A DNA stretch of 64,000 nt from Halorussus ruber (GCF_004765785.1 NZ_ML219770.1:1-64000); one strand, 5' to 3'. Shown: positions 25,336 to 34,224, counted from the stretch's first letter. Notes: generated by a model not told the origin, from the letters alone. A program made the numbers and translations.

Positions 25336-26421
25336 TCAGTCGGCCGCGACGGGGGTTCGACGCTCCGAACCGGCCAGTTCCAGCACGTCGTCGAAGAAGC
25401 CGAGGGTGTCGTGCGGGCCGGGGTTGGCCTCGGGGTGGTACTGGCGCGTGATGATGTCGAGGTCCTCGCTTTCGAGACCTTCCGGCGTGTCGTCGTTGAC
25501 GTTGACCTGCGTGACGTCGAGTCGGCCGGGTTCGGCGACGGTGTAGCCGTGGTTCTGGGTCGTCATGACCACCTTGTCGGTCCGGAGGTCGCGGACCGGC
25601 TGGTTGACGCCGCGGTGGCCGAAGTCCATCTTCTCGGTGGTGCCGCCGAGCGCGCGGGCGATGATCTGCTGGCCGAGACAGATGCCCGCCAGCGGGACCT
25701 CGCCGACGAACTCGTCCACGAGCGACTGGGCGGCCTCGAAGTTCGCGGGGTCACCCGGGCCGTTCGAGACGAACAGCACGTCGGGGTCGAGGTCCGCGAC
25801 CTCGCCGGGCGTCACGTCGTAGGGCAGGACGTGGACCGTCGCACCGCGTTCGAGCAGCGACTCGACGATGGACCCCTTCGCGCCGCAGTCCACGAGCGCC
25901 ACGTCAGGGCCTTCGTCCGCGGCCGCCTCGTCGTCGGGATAGTGAGTCTCGCAGTGGGCGACGCTGACCTGCGCGCCGATGTCGGTGTGGTCGCTCATGC
26001 CCGGACAGTCCGCGAGGGCCTCCTTGGCCTTCTCGGGGGAGGCGTCGGGACCTGCCGAGATACCGCACTTCATCGCGCCGCCCTCTCGAATCTGGCCCAC
26101 GAGGTCGCGGGTGTCGAGTTTGTCCACGGCGGGGACGCCCTCGGATTCGAGCCACTCGGCGACGTCGTCGGTCAGTTCTCGCGCGGCGACCGCGCTCGGG
26201 TGGACGTCCTCGTCCTCGAAACGCTCCTCTCGGACGCCGTAGTTCCCGATGAGCGGGTACGCGAAGGTCAGGACCTGCTCCTCGTAAGAGGGGTCGGTCA
26301 GGCTCTCTTCGTATCCCGTGTACGCGGTCGTGAATACCAGTTCCCCGTGTGACGTGCCCGGAGCGCGACAGCGCGCTTCCACGACGCTGCCACCCTCCAA
26401 CGCTACGTATGCGGCCGTCAT
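25336..26421 (-). CDS. carA: Carbamoyl-phosphate synthase small subunit (glutaminase)
   Basis: 361 residues. N-terminal CPSase-small domain (MTAAYVALEGGSVVEARC, TGYEESLTDPSY) and a C-terminal class I amidotransferase with the nucleophile cysteine in PLAGICLGQQ and the His/Glu in RQYHPEANPGPHDT. It supplies ammonia to CarB for arginine and pyrimidine synthesis; carB is not adjacent. ATG at 26421 is preferred to 26433 since the TATA box (26448-26453) then lies at leaderless spacing. It is divergent from an Lrp regulator. Confidence 0.95.
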   Translation of the reverse strand: MTAAYVALEGGSVVEARCRAPGTSHGELVFTTAYTGYEESLTDPSYEEQVLTFAYPLIGNYGVREERFEDEDVHPSAVAARELTDDVAEWLESEGVPAVDKLDTRDLVGQIREGGAMKCGISAGPDASPEKAKEALADCPGMSDHTDIGAQVSVAHCETHYPDDEAAADEGPDVALVDCGAKGSIVESLLERGATVHVLPYDVTPGEVADLDPDVLFVSNGPGDPANFEAAQSLVDEFVGEVPLAGICLGQQIIARALGGTTEKMDFGHRGVNQPVRDLRTDKVVMTTQNHGYTVAEPGRLDVTQVNVNDDTPEGLESEDLDIITRQYHPEANPGPHDTLGFFDDVLELAGSERRTPVAAD

Positions 26422-26447
26422 TACGAGATTCATACGTAATCCCGGTG

Positions 26448-26453
26448 TATAAA
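26448..26453 (-). promoter_or_regulatory. TATA box of carA
   Basis: tttata on the minus strand, centred 29-30 bases from the ATG at 26421 and only about 17 from the alternative ATG at 26433; this decides the start. Confidence 0.6.
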
Positions 26454-26470
26454 CCTTGCTTTCGTAGCGA

Positions 26471-26489
26471 GATTACGAATTTCGTAATC
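26471..26489. promoter_or_regulatory. Palindrome between carA and the Lrp gene
   Basis: gattacgaatttcgtaatc is a perfect inverted repeat around a central t. Related text (ttacgagattcatacgtaat) overlaps the carA start. It lies between the carA TATA box and the Lrp start, a good position for an Lrp-type operator acting on both genes. Confidence 0.6.
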
Positions 26490-26523
26490 ATCAAGTGGTG
26501 CCCCCGTCTACTCACACATCTCA

Positions 26524-26937
26524 ATGGACGAACTTGACCGAGAAATCCTGTCCATATTGCGTCGAGACGCCCGAAAGCCCTACACCGAAATCGCCGAGGA
26601 GGTCGGCACAAGCGAAGGCACCGTCCGCAACCGCGTCGAGCGCATGACCGACGACGGGGTCATCGAGCGCTTCACGGTCGCCACCCGGACCGGCAACGTG
26701 AAGGCGATGATAGAACTCGACGTGGCGGTGGACGTCAACACCTCGGACCTCGGCGAGCGAGTCGCCGACTGGGAGCAGGTGGACTTCGTCTGGCAGGTTT
26801 CCGGCGAGGAGGACATCGTGCTGGTCGTGGACGCCGCCGACACCCAGAGCGTGAACCAGTTGATTACGAAAGCCCGCGAACTGGAGGAGGTCGTGAACAC
26901 GAAGACGCGCCTGATTCTGGACGAGAAACTGGGATAA
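26524..26937 (+). CDS. Lrp/AsnC-family transcription regulator
   Basis: 137 residues. Winged HTH at 1-55 (LDREILSILRRDARKPYTEI, TSEGTVRNRVERM) and an alpha/beta RAM ligand-binding domain (about 60-137). Such proteins form octamers or dimers sensing amino acids. The divergent carA and the shared 19-bp palindrome suggest control of carbamoyl-phosphate synthesis and of itself. Ligand unknown. Confidence 0.92.
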   Translation: MDELDREILSILRRDARKPYTEIAEEVGTSEGTVRNRVERMTDDGVIERFTVATRTGNVKAMIELDVAVDVNTSDLGERVADWEQVDFVWQVSGEEDIVLVVDAADTQSVNQLITKARELEEVVNTKTRLILDEKLG

Positions 26938-27422
26938 TTTGTTGTGACCGGGCGACAAGGTCGGTTCGAATCTCGAAAGTCGGGGGAGTTGGCGCTTAGA
27001 AGTGGTTTTTGGTCCCTTAGATAGGATTGTGTGATTGCTTAACGACTGTTTTCGTATGTCTCTCTGCGAAGGAGCCGCGACGGCGCGCGTGACGACGAAC
27101 GGAGACGTTTCGGAACTCGAAAGCGGCGCAAGTGAGGATGAATCGGTGGACTGCTAGCGACCGCCTGAACTCCGGACTGTCCTGTCGGCGCGAGCAGGGT
27201 TTCAGGCAAAAGCAAGCTAGCTATCGCCGAAGCCGAGGCGTCACCGCAACCGCTCCGCGACCGCGGACCTCACACCTCCCCACCCTCCTCGTTCGCTCCT
27301 TTCAGTCGCTCACTCGTCCCTCGCGCGCGTTGCTCGCGCGCGCCGGTCGGAAAGAAAAGTCAGTCGTATGTTAGTCGTTCAGTCGCGCGCCGACCTAAAG
27401 CCGACTCAGTCTCCCATTCGGG
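26938..27422. other. Intergenic region with R2 copy B
   Basis: AT-rich text near 26935-27050, then the R2 copy at 27200-27345. No gene is supported. Confidence 0.6.
27200..27345 (+). repeat. R2 dispersed repeat, copy B
   Basis: Contains caagctagctatcgccgaag (27214-27233), gtcaccgca (27241-27249), cctccccaccctcct (27277-27291) and ends in the hairpin cgcgcgcg, loop ttgct, cgcgcgcg's reverse partner (27323-27343), followed by cc. Same order as the other copies. Confidence 0.8.
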
Positions 27423-29243
27423 CTACTCGTCGAGGCTCACCTCGGCGATGCGGGTATTGTAGGGGTCCCGTTCCTCGGCTTCCGGCGGAATCTCCACGTC
27501 CGGCGAGTACTGGCTGACGGTCCAGAACCGCCCCGAGGAGGGGTCCACCGAGACGCCGTTGTAGTCGCCCCACCGCAGGGGGTTGGCGGGCGTGCCGAAG
27601 CCCTCGCCGAAGTCGTAGTTCGACTCGCCGTCCTGCACGACCACGGCGTCCTCCAGTTGCCCCTCGGGGAAGTCCGCGGTCCGGCCCGCCACGACCGACT
27701 GGATGTAGGTGTCGGGTCCGCTGACGTTGTGGGCGATGACCGTCGTGCCGTCGTCGGCCCCGACCGTCGGGATGTAGTAGGAGGTCCCGGCCTCGCCGTA
27801 GACGCCGCTCTGGACGACCGACCGCGAGGCCACGTCGATTTCGTACCACCGGATGGCGGCCACCGCGCGCCCGTCGCCGTCCCAGTCGTACTGGATGGTG
27901 TGGGCGGTCCAGAGCGACCCGCCGTCCAAGTCGGCGTTCATCAGGCGCGTACCGAGGGTGTCCACGTAGTCGGTTTCGTCGCCGCCCTTCTGGCGGGCCG
28001 CTGGCGGATAGCTGTAGGGAGCCACGTCGAGCGTGTAGCAGGAAAGCGACGGGCTATCGAGGGGGTCGGTCAGCTCCCAGAGGGTCAGCGTCTCGGGACT
28101 CGGGTCCGGCGCGGGGAAGTCGGCGTTCACCAGATAGTAGGTCTCTGTCTCCCCGCCCGTGAACGGCTGGAGCGCGGGTTGGACCGTGAACGTCAGGCCG
28201 TCGGAGTCGGGGTCGTTCATCCCGGTGAAGTGGTAGCCCGTCACCGACTCTCCCGCGTACATCGCGGCCTTGTCGAGGGTCACCATCGTAATCTCGAACG
28301 CGTCGCCGAAGAAGTTCTGGGTCAGGTAGATGGCGTCCTCGCCGATACCGAGCGGCGGGTAGTCCACCAGCCCCTCGTTGTCCAGCGGCGGGATGCGGTA
28401 GACGTGCCACTCCCCGTTGGGGTTGCTGGTCGCCGAGACCGCGACCACCCACCAGCCCCGCGGCGGGCGACTGACCTGCTCGCCCTCGTACTCGCCTTCC
28501 TCCAGCTCCTCGCGGTCGATGATTTCGCCGTCGGTCGTGATGCCCGGTTCGTACTGGGTCGCCGAGACGACGAACCGGTCCGCCTCTCGGTCGTAGCGCG
28601 CCCTCGGGTCGAACACGAACGGTTCGCCGAACGCGAATCCGCCCTCCGGCTCCGGAATGACGGGCTTCCAGAGGCGTTCGAGCGGAACCTGATGCTCGCG
28701 CTGGCCCGACTGCTTGTTGAAGATGGCGACCTGCCGGTTGAGCGCGTGGACGATTTTCCCGTTCCCCGCCGCGACCTGCGAGTCCGAGGGGACGCCGCCC
28801 CGCGTCTCGTCGGCGTTCACGCCGTCGTACTCGGTCCGAACGTCGAGCGGGCCGGGGTCGTCGAGGTTAGTCTCGCGGGCGGCCTGCCGCGGTGGCTGTT
28901 CGCCCTCGGCGTCCAGCGCCGCCCGTCGCAGGTCCGCCGCCTCCTCGCTCCGCGGACTCGCCGCAGACACCGAACCAATCTCGCCGCGGGCCTGCTCGGC
29001 GCGAATCTGTCCGAAGTTGATGGTCGCGCCCGAGTGGGTTCGCTCGAACGGCCCGTCGGCGCAGTCGGACTGGGCGGTCGCTACCTCGCCGCCGAAGTTC
29101 AGCAACGAGAGACCGCCGATTCCCGCGCCGGTCGCCTGCAACAGCCGCCGCCGGTCCATCGAGAGGCGGTCGTCGGTTCCGGCCGCGTGGTCGTCGGTTC
29201 CGGTCGATTCTCCCTCGTTCGAGTCTCGCTCGTCTTGTCTCAT
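27423..29243 (-). CDS. Tat-exported beta-rich protein, unknown function
   Basis: 606 residues. Twin arginine in DRRRLLQATGAGIGG (about 30-45) marks a Tat signal. The body has many aromatic beta strands with repeated motifs (GKIVHALNRQVAIFN, GWWVVAVSATSNPNGEWHVY, GDYNGVSVDPSSGRFWTVSQ) that suggest a beta-propeller-type fold, perhaps an extracellular hydrolase or binding protein. No catalytic residue could be assigned. No C-terminal sorting signal. Confidence 0.75.
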   Translation of the reverse strand: MRQDERDSNEGESTGTDDHAAGTDDRLSMDRRRLLQATGAGIGGLSLLNFGGEVATAQSDCADGPFERTHSGATINFGQIRAEQARGEIGSVSAASPRSEEAADLRRAALDAEGEQPPRQAARETNLDDPGPLDVRTEYDGVNADETRGGVPSDSQVAAGNGKIVHALNRQVAIFNKQSGQREHQVPLERLWKPVIPEPEGGFAFGEPFVFDPRARYDREADRFVVSATQYEPGITTDGEIIDREELEEGEYEGEQVSRPPRGWWVVAVSATSNPNGEWHVYRIPPLDNEGLVDYPPLGIGEDAIYLTQNFFGDAFEITMVTLDKAAMYAGESVTGYHFTGMNDPDSDGLTFTVQPALQPFTGGETETYYLVNADFPAPDPSPETLTLWELTDPLDSPSLSCYTLDVAPYSYPPAARQKGGDETDYVDTLGTRLMNADLDGGSLWTAHTIQYDWDGDGRAVAAIRWYEIDVASRSVVQSGVYGEAGTSYYIPTVGADDGTTVIAHNVSGPDTYIQSVVAGRTADFPEGQLEDAVVVQDGESNYDFGEGFGTPANPLRWGDYNGVSVDPSSGRFWTVSQYSPDVEIPPEAEERDPYNTRIAEVSLDE

Positions 29244-29451
29244 CGCTGAATCCGACTTGATACTTGCCGCGATATATGTTAGTTAATTGTTCCCTACGCG
29301 ACGCAGCCGACGACGAACGAACGCGAAATTTTAACACAGAGAACGTGTTACTCAACAATAATCTAACCAGAAGAAAACCGGGCGACTCACCCTGCCGACC
29401 GAAGCGCCCGGCTCCTCGCCGAACTGCCCGACTACCGACCGAAGCGCCCGG

Positions 29452-30156
29452 CTACTGGGGCGGTTTCCCGACGCCGGGCGTCTCGGACTCCACCTCGGCC
29501 TCCTCCGGGCGCTGAAGGTAATCCTTCTCCTCGTGGATTCGCTGGTAGAGCGTCCTGAGCGCCCGGTTGAACCGGCCGTAGTGGACCTCCGTCTCCACTC
29601 GACCGTCGCGGATGGCCGAGACGATTGCCTCGGGCGAGAACTCCTCGGCGTCGATTTCGGTGTAGGCCCGGCCGACCTCGAAGGGGTAGTGGGCGTCGCT
29701 CCCGCCGACCAGCGGCAGGTCGTGGGTGTCGGCGAGTTTCCGGACCCACTGCTCGGTCCGGGGGTGCTTGCCGTTGATTTCGATGGCGTCGAAGTCGGCG
29801 TCGACCTCCCGCACCGTGCTGTTGCGGTACGGGTGGGCGACGATGGCCGCACACCCCCTATCGTGGGCTATCTCGACTGCCTCCTCGGGCGAGAGGTCAC
29901 CCGGCTCGGTCTGACTGGGCGGGTTCGGCCCGACCACGAGGACGTGGCCGTGGGTGGTCGTCACCTCGATGCCGGGAATCGTCCCCGCCACGTCGAACTC
30001 CCGGTAGTAGTCGTGGTTCGTCAGCGCCACCCCGTCCAGATTCCGCAGTCGCGCGGCCTCGGTCAGTAGTCGAACCCCTAGCGGGTCGTAGTACTCGGCG
30101 GCCCGCTCGTGCCCGTGAAAGAATCGCGTGTGAGAGTGCAGGTCGACGGCGTACAC
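29452..30156 (-). CDS. PHP-domain metal-dependent phosphoesterase (paralogue 2)
   Basis: 234 residues, GTG start. HSH at 7-9 with TNHD, IEVTTTHGH, VAHP and GGSDAH metal ligands as in the paralogue at 5401-6135, over which it aligns end to end. The shared IEVTTT, NSTVRE and GRAYTEIDA runs point to a common ancestor within haloarchaea. It is divergent from the lipid-kinase gene; substrate unknown. Confidence 0.88.
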   Translation of the reverse strand: MYAVDLHSHTRFFHGHERAAEYYDPLGVRLLTEAARLRNLDGVALTNHDYYREFDVAGTIPGIEVTTTHGHVLVVGPNPPSQTEPGDLSPEEAVEIAHDRGCAAIVAHPYRNSTVREVDADFDAIEINGKHPRTEQWVRKLADTHDLPLVGGSDAHYPFEVGRAYTEIDAEEFSPEAIVSAIRDGRVETEVHYGRFNRALRTLYQRIHEEKDYLQRPEEAEVESETPGVGKPPQ

Positions 30157-30212
30157 GCCGAGATGTAATAGCCGGTAGACCTTTGACTTTCTGCCCCCAA
30201 ATCATTGGTCAC

Positions 30213-31175
30213 ATGCCCGAGATTTGGGGGACCCCCGCGGGCGACCCTGTCGCGGCCGACGGCGGCGTCTCGGACGACCGCATTCTGGTTTTGAACCCCG
30301 TCAGCGGGAACGGCGACCACCGCGAGCGCATTCGGAAGGTGGCCGCCGAGGCCGGGTTCACCGTGCTGGAGACCTGCGCGGCCGGTGAGGCCGTCACCTT
30401 CGCCCGACTCGCGGCCAAGGCCGGTGCCGACGTGGTGGCGGCCGCGGGCGGCGACGGCACTGTCAACGAGGTGGTCCGGGGTCTCGCCGGTGCCGACGCC
30501 TTCGAGGAGGTGACCTTCGGCGTCGTCCCGACCGGCACGGGCAACAACTTCGCCGGGAACGTGGGCGTCGAGAGCGTCGAACACGCCTTCGAGGTCCTGA
30601 TGGGCGGCGAGCGCCGCCGCATCGACGTGGCGACCGCGGGCGACGACGAGTTGTTCGTCAACTCCTGCATCGCGGGGCTGACCGCCGAGGCCAGCGCCGC
30701 AACCTCGACGGAGATGAAGGACAGACTCGGCGTGCTGGCCTACGTCCTCACGGGTCTCCGGACGGTCCGGGAGTTCGACGCACTCCCCCTCGCGGTCGAG
30801 GCCGACTGCCCGACCGACGAGAAGACGTGGTCCGGCGAGGCGGTGATGGTGCTGGTCGGCAACGCCCGGCGGTTCCCCGCCGAGGGGCGCTCACAGGGCA
30901 ACTGCGAGGACGGCCTGCTGGAGGCGACCATCATCGAGCGGATGCCCCCGACCAACCTGTTAGAGGAGGCCGCGCTCCACCGACTGTTCGGCGACGAGAC
31001 CGAACACGTCACGCGACTGCTGGCGTCGGAGCTCAGTATCGACGTGCGCCGGGACGAATCGGTCGGGTTCAGTTTCGACGGCGAGACCGAGGAGTACGAC
31101 GCGCTGACGATGCAGACCAACGAGCGCGTGCTGGAACTCGCCGTCGGCGAAAACTACGAACCGAACCCGGGGTAA
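30213..31175 (+). CDS. Diacylglycerol/lipid kinase family protein (YegS-like)
   Basis: 320 residues. It has the DAGK catalytic signatures: LNPVSGNGDH, the nucleotide loop AAGGDGTVNEV and VVPTGTGNNFAGN. A C-terminal beta domain with SVGFSFDGETEE completes the two-domain YegS/DgkB fold. It phosphorylates a lipid or diacylglycerol-like alcohol; in archaea the substrate is not known, and ether lipids are a likely guess. ATG at 30213 is preferred to one ten codons earlier. Confidence 0.88.
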   Translation: MPEIWGTPAGDPVAADGGVSDDRILVLNPVSGNGDHRERIRKVAAEAGFTVLETCAAGEAVTFARLAAKAGADVVAAAGGDGTVNEVVRGLAGADAFEEVTFGVVPTGTGNNFAGNVGVESVEHAFEVLMGGERRRIDVATAGDDELFVNSCIAGLTAEASAATSTEMKDRLGVLAYVLTGLRTVREFDALPLAVEADCPTDEKTWSGEAVMVLVGNARRFPAEGRSQGNCEDGLLEATIIERMPPTNLLEEAALHRLFGDETEHVTRLLASELSIDVRRDESVGFSFDGETEEYDALTMQTNERVLELAVGENYEPNPG

Positions 31176-31187
31176 AATCGGGCGGAA

Positions 31188-31409
31188 TCAGGTTTCGAGT
31201 CGGTACCGGTAGGGTGAGGACTCGATGATTGTCACGTCGCCGTGGCGGGCGCGCCGCCCGAGGACGGTGGCGACGCGGTGGGCGCTCTCGATTCGCTCGC
31301 CGCGGGCTTCGAGCAACTGGAGGATTTCGCGCGCGGTCAACGCCTCGTCGGAGTCAGCCTCGGCGAGGACGGTCCGTATCTGCTCGTACTCCCTCGCGCG
31401 CTGGGCCAT
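31188..31409 (-). CDS. Small winged-helix-like protein
   Basis: 73 residues, MAQRAREYEQIRTVLAEADS then LTAREILQLLEARGERIESA and VATVLGRRARHGDVTIIES, the helix-turn-helix plus wing rhythm of a small winged-helix protein. It could bind DNA or be a protein-interaction domain. A TATA-like gttaagtacg lies about 20-30 bases upstream. No partner gene is obvious. Confidence 0.7.
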   Translation of the reverse strand: MAQRAREYEQIRTVLAEADSDEALTAREILQLLEARGERIESAHRVATVLGRRARHGDVTIIESSPYRYRLET

Positions 31410-31488
31410 GTTTTCTCTTTCCGCAGTATCGTACTTAACCCTCAGTCAGACGGGCGTCTGACGCCCGGGAACTCGACGGACGGAAAAT

Positions 31489-32022
31489 CTACACCGCGCG
31501 GTCGTGCGGCCCGGAGAAGTCCCGCTCGCGGCGGTACTGCTCGACGAACTCCTCGATGTCGAAGTTCAGCATCTCCTCTTCGAACTGGGTCATCGCGTCG
31601 TCGTTCTCGGCGTGGCTGACGGCGTGTTCCATCAGTTCCACGACGAGTTCGACCACGATTTCGTGGAGGCGACGCGAGTCGAAGTCGGTCAGCCACACCA
31701 GCGCGTAGCCCACGTCCTGGTCCTCCTCGACGTTCTCGCTGACGACCTCGCCGGGGAACTCCTCCAGCACGACGCCCATGATGTGGGCCGTGCCGAACTC
31801 GCCGAGGTCGTCGTCGGTCTCGACGGTCTCTCGGAGGACGTTCACGAGGAACTCGGGGACGAAGCGGGAGGGCGGGTGGACGTCGGTCACGACCGCGTGA
31901 CTGTCGCCGCAGTCGCAGTCGTACTCGCGCATGCCCATGTCGAGGTCGTGGACGTGTACCGACTCGCCGCAGGGGAGTTCGAGTTTCGCCCCGCGACCGC
32001 CCGGAACGCGCGGTTCTGCCAT
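31489..32022 (-). CDS. Conserved haloarchaeal protein, probably DUF5815
   Basis: 177 residues, strongly acidic. LPCGESVHVHDLDMGMREYDCDCGDSHAVVTDV near the N-terminus has three cysteines and histidines that may bind a metal; the rest is helical with many Glu/Asp and ends FSGPHDRAV. I recall the family as DUF5815 but cannot check it. Function unknown. It is 79 bases upstream of the winged-helix gene in the same direction. Confidence 0.75.
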   Translation of the reverse strand: MAEPRVPGGRGAKLELPCGESVHVHDLDMGMREYDCDCGDSHAVVTDVHPPSRFVPEFLVNVLRETVETDDDLGEFGTAHIMGVVLEEFPGEVVSENVEEDQDVGYALVWLTDFDSRRLHEIVVELVVELMEHAVSHAENDDAMTQFEEEMLNFDIEEFVEQYRRERDFSGPHDRAV

Positions 32023-32474
32023 GCGAGGTGGTTGGGTTTTCGAGCGTTTAAAGGCCGCGACTTGGGGGATGGTGGGTCGGTTTGGGTAGTTTGGGTCGAA
32101 GATAGCTCCGTTGAAGACATACTTAGTTGTCTCAAGGAATTGTATATTTATTCTTAGCTATTATTATTATTTGTTAGTGATGTCGATAGGGCTTCGCTTT
32201 CCGCTCCGGCGCGTGCGAGCGCGACGCCCGAAAGCGTCGCGCCGCGCGCGAGGGACGAGCAACGGAGCGGAGCGAGTAGCGCAGGAGGGTGGGGAGGACG
32301 AGGCGCGGTGCGGGGCGGTGCGGTAACTCCTGTGTTCAAGCCTGAAGCTAGCTCTCCGTCGCTGTCCGGTCTTCTCACTCCCGGCCTCGTTGAAACCACG
32401 AATCAAAGACACTTCTCGGCGATTCCGACGCCAAGGTTCAAATACCAGCGGGCGGCCAACCATCTCTACCGAAG
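32023..32474. other. Intergenic region with R2 copy C
   Basis: An AT-rich run at 32120-32180 precedes R2 copy C (32210-32355). Just before the next small gene there is a TATA-like ttcaaatacc (32434-32443). No other gene is seen. Confidence 0.6.
32210..32355 (-). repeat. R2 dispersed repeat, copy C
   Basis: Read on the minus strand: gagctagcttcaggcttgaa, acaggagttaccgcaccgcc, cgcgcctcgtcctccccacc, gcgctactcgctccgctccg, gttgctcgtccctcgcgc and the end hairpin gcgcgacgc, loop tttcgg, gcgtcgcgc (32219-32242), then cgcacgcgcc. The best preserved copy. Confidence 0.85.
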
Positions 32475-32591
32475 ATGGCGAAGCAAATCTGCATCTCCCG
32501 CGAGGCCCACGAGCGACTGAAAGACCTCCGGAGAGACGGCGAGACGTTCACCGAGGCTATCCTGCGCGTGACCGACGGGCGAAGAAGATAA
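32475..32591 (+). CDS. VapB-type antitoxin-like protein, short (38 aa)
   Basis: Thirty-eight residues: MAKQICISREAHERLKDLRR then DGETFTEAILRVTDGRRR. This is the DNA-binding N-terminal half of the VapB/DUF217 antitoxin family (usual length about 70-80), without the C-terminal toxin-binding part. The following gene is on the other strand and no PIN-domain toxin is nearby, so it is either a truncated remnant that still codes, or a stand-alone repressor. Too short for routine gene finders. Confidence 0.6.
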   Translation: MAKQICISREAHERLKDLRRDGETFTEAILRVTDGRRR

Positions 32592-32608
32592 CGAGCGGAG
32601 AGGAGAGT

Positions 32609-33022
32609 TCAGGGCCAGTCGTCGCGCTGGTCTTCCTCGACTCCGTCCTCGCCGTCCTCGCCGTCTCCGGCCAGTTCCCACTCGGCGGCCTCGGCGGCCT
32701 CCTCGACGTCGAGGTACTCCCACTCCTGCTGTTCGGCGAGTTCGCGGTCCTCGTCGGTCGTGCCGACGAAGACGTGGCGGTCGGTGTCGAACTGCTCGCG
32801 GACGCTCTCCAAACTCTCGCCTTTCCCCTTCGGGCCGGAGAAGAAGTCCTGCCGGATGCGGTTCTTCCGGGTGAAGTTGGTCACGACGTAGGTGGGCTTG
32901 TCCGAGACGACGCCGACGTACTGGCTCCACCGGCGGGCGTCGTCGAACACCGCCTCGGACGTCTCCATCTCCTCCAGCGCAGAGAGTTCGAAGGCGAGGG
33001 TCATCTCGCCGCTTCCGTTCAT
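32609..33022 (-). CDS. Conserved haloarchaeal protein, unknown function
   Basis: 137 residues, acidic. MTLAFELSALEEMETSEAVF, DDARRWSQYVGVVSD and FFSGPKGKGESLESVREQFD are typical of a family frequent in haloarchaea whose role I do not know. The last 35 residues are almost all Asp/Glu/Gly. It shares a divergent or convergent arrangement with the VapB-like gene (17 bases between the stops). ATG at 33022 or M7 (33004) could both be the start. Confidence 0.7.
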   Translation of the reverse strand: MNGSGEMTLAFELSALEEMETSEAVFDDARRWSQYVGVVSDKPTYVVTNFTRKNRIRQDFFSGPKGKGESLESVREQFDTDRHVFVGTTDEDRELAEQQEWEYLDVEEAAEAAEWELAGDGEDGEDGVEEDQRDDWP

Positions 33023-33102
33023 ATCTCCCTCTCGGCGCGTGGCGGCAAAAACGCCTTCGGTACGGACTCCGCCGTGAGTCCGCCGTCGAACCGTCCCGGA
33101 CC

Positions 33103-33345
33103 TCAGACGAGTTCGACGCGGAGGTACTCCGAGAACACGACCACCGGTTCGTCGGCGAACACCGACGCGAGTTCGGGCGTGACTGCAATCGTCGCTCGCT
33201 CGTCGTACTCGACGAGCAGTTGCTGGGCGCGCTCGGGCAACTCGTCGAAGTGCCGGACCGCGGTTCCGGGCGGAACGGTCGTCGTCGGACGGACGCGAAG
33301 GGTTCGCCCGTCCCTCTCTGTTCGCGGGGTCGTGTTCGAGGACAT
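33103..33345 (-). CDS. Small conserved protein, unknown function
   Basis: 80 residues when started at 33345. The sequence (TTTVPPGTAVRHFDELPERA, YDERATIAVTPELASVFADE) reads as an alpha/beta protein; no family was recognised. The start is chosen from the TATA-like tttaaga about 33 bases upstream, which rules out the ATG at 33363 as too close. Confidence 0.65.
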   Translation of the reverse strand: MSSNTTPRTERDGRTLRVRPTTTVPPGTAVRHFDELPERAQQLLVEYDERATIAVTPELASVFADEPVVVFSEYLRVELV

Positions 33346-33563
33346 TGTGCTACACGATACCAAATGTCGTGGAGTATCTTAAACCTTCTGCCGCCAGTAA
33401 CCAACACGTCTCTCGCGTAGATATTCCGCTCGCGGGTGACTTCGAAAAGGCAATCGTCGCGTCGCACGTCGAACGCTGAACGTCGAACGCCAAACGCCGG
33501 ATCGGAACCGGCGAGCCGCGGACCGGAGGGCCGCGATACCGGCGGGTCGAGCGGCGGAGCGGT

Positions 33564-33800
33564 TTAGAAGCGGTAGCCTTCGTCTTCGTCGCCCAGCGAG
33601 CGCTCGGTGGTCTCCATCATCTCGTCGGCGAACTCCATCTCGTCGCGGGTGTCGGTCTCCATCGTGGTCTGGTACTCCTTGATGCCGAGCGAGAGAATCT
33701 CCTCGAGGGCCTCCTGGCGGTCCACGAACTCGTCCTGCGTGACGAGCTGGTCGATCTGCATGTCCATGTCGTCGGACAGCGAGATTTCGAGTTGGGGCAT
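33564..33800 (-). CDS. Ribbon-helix-helix-like small protein
   Basis: 78 residues starting MPQLEISLSDDMDMQIDQLV, then FVDRQEALEEILSLGIKEYQ, which resembles the strand-helix-helix of CopG-type DNA-binding proteins. The C-terminal half is acidic. It may regulate transcription. Seven residues upstream of this start are an alternative but would weaken the strand. Confidence 0.65.
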   Translation of the reverse strand: MPQLEISLSDDMDMQIDQLVTQDEFVDRQEALEEILSLGIKEYQTTMETDTRDEMEFADEMMETTERSLGDEDEGYRF

Positions 33801-33939
33801 AGGCTGGGCTAACGGTTCCAACTACAACAACGTTGGGTTGGCCCGCGATTTCGCTCCGAGTCGGGCGACTCGCCGCGGTCGAGACGCGACCGTCGCCTCG
33901 GCAAGCAGGATTTTGGGCGTTCGGGCCGTCGATTCGCGC

Positions 33940-34224
33940 ATGGCAAGCGTCCGCCGCCACCTCGACGGAATCGCCGAGACCGCCGCCGAGACACTCGACG
34001 AGCGGTCGGGGTCCGCAGTCGAGGACCACGAGTACCGCGAGGCGCTCGAAGCGATGCGGGAAATCGGCGACGAGTCGGCAGTGGACCGACTCGCCGAGGA
34101 CATCGAACGCTCGATACGGCAATCCGAGACGCTCCCGCAAGAACAGTCGGTGCGGTCGCTCGGTAGGGACATCTGCGACGAGAAGGGGTACGAGATTCCG
34201 GCCGACTCGTGGTTCGCGCGGTGA
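33940..34224 (+). CDS. Conserved small haloarchaeal protein, unknown function
   Basis: 94 residues, mostly helical and charged: MASVRRHLDGIAETAAETLDE, EYREALEAMREIGDE, IPADSWFAR at the end. No known domain. Divergent from the RHH-like gene with 139 bases between. Confidence 0.65.
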   Translation: MASVRRHLDGIAETAAETLDERSGSAVEDHEYREALEAMREIGDESAVDRLAEDIERSIRQSETLPQEQSVRSLGRDICDEKGYEIPADSWFAR

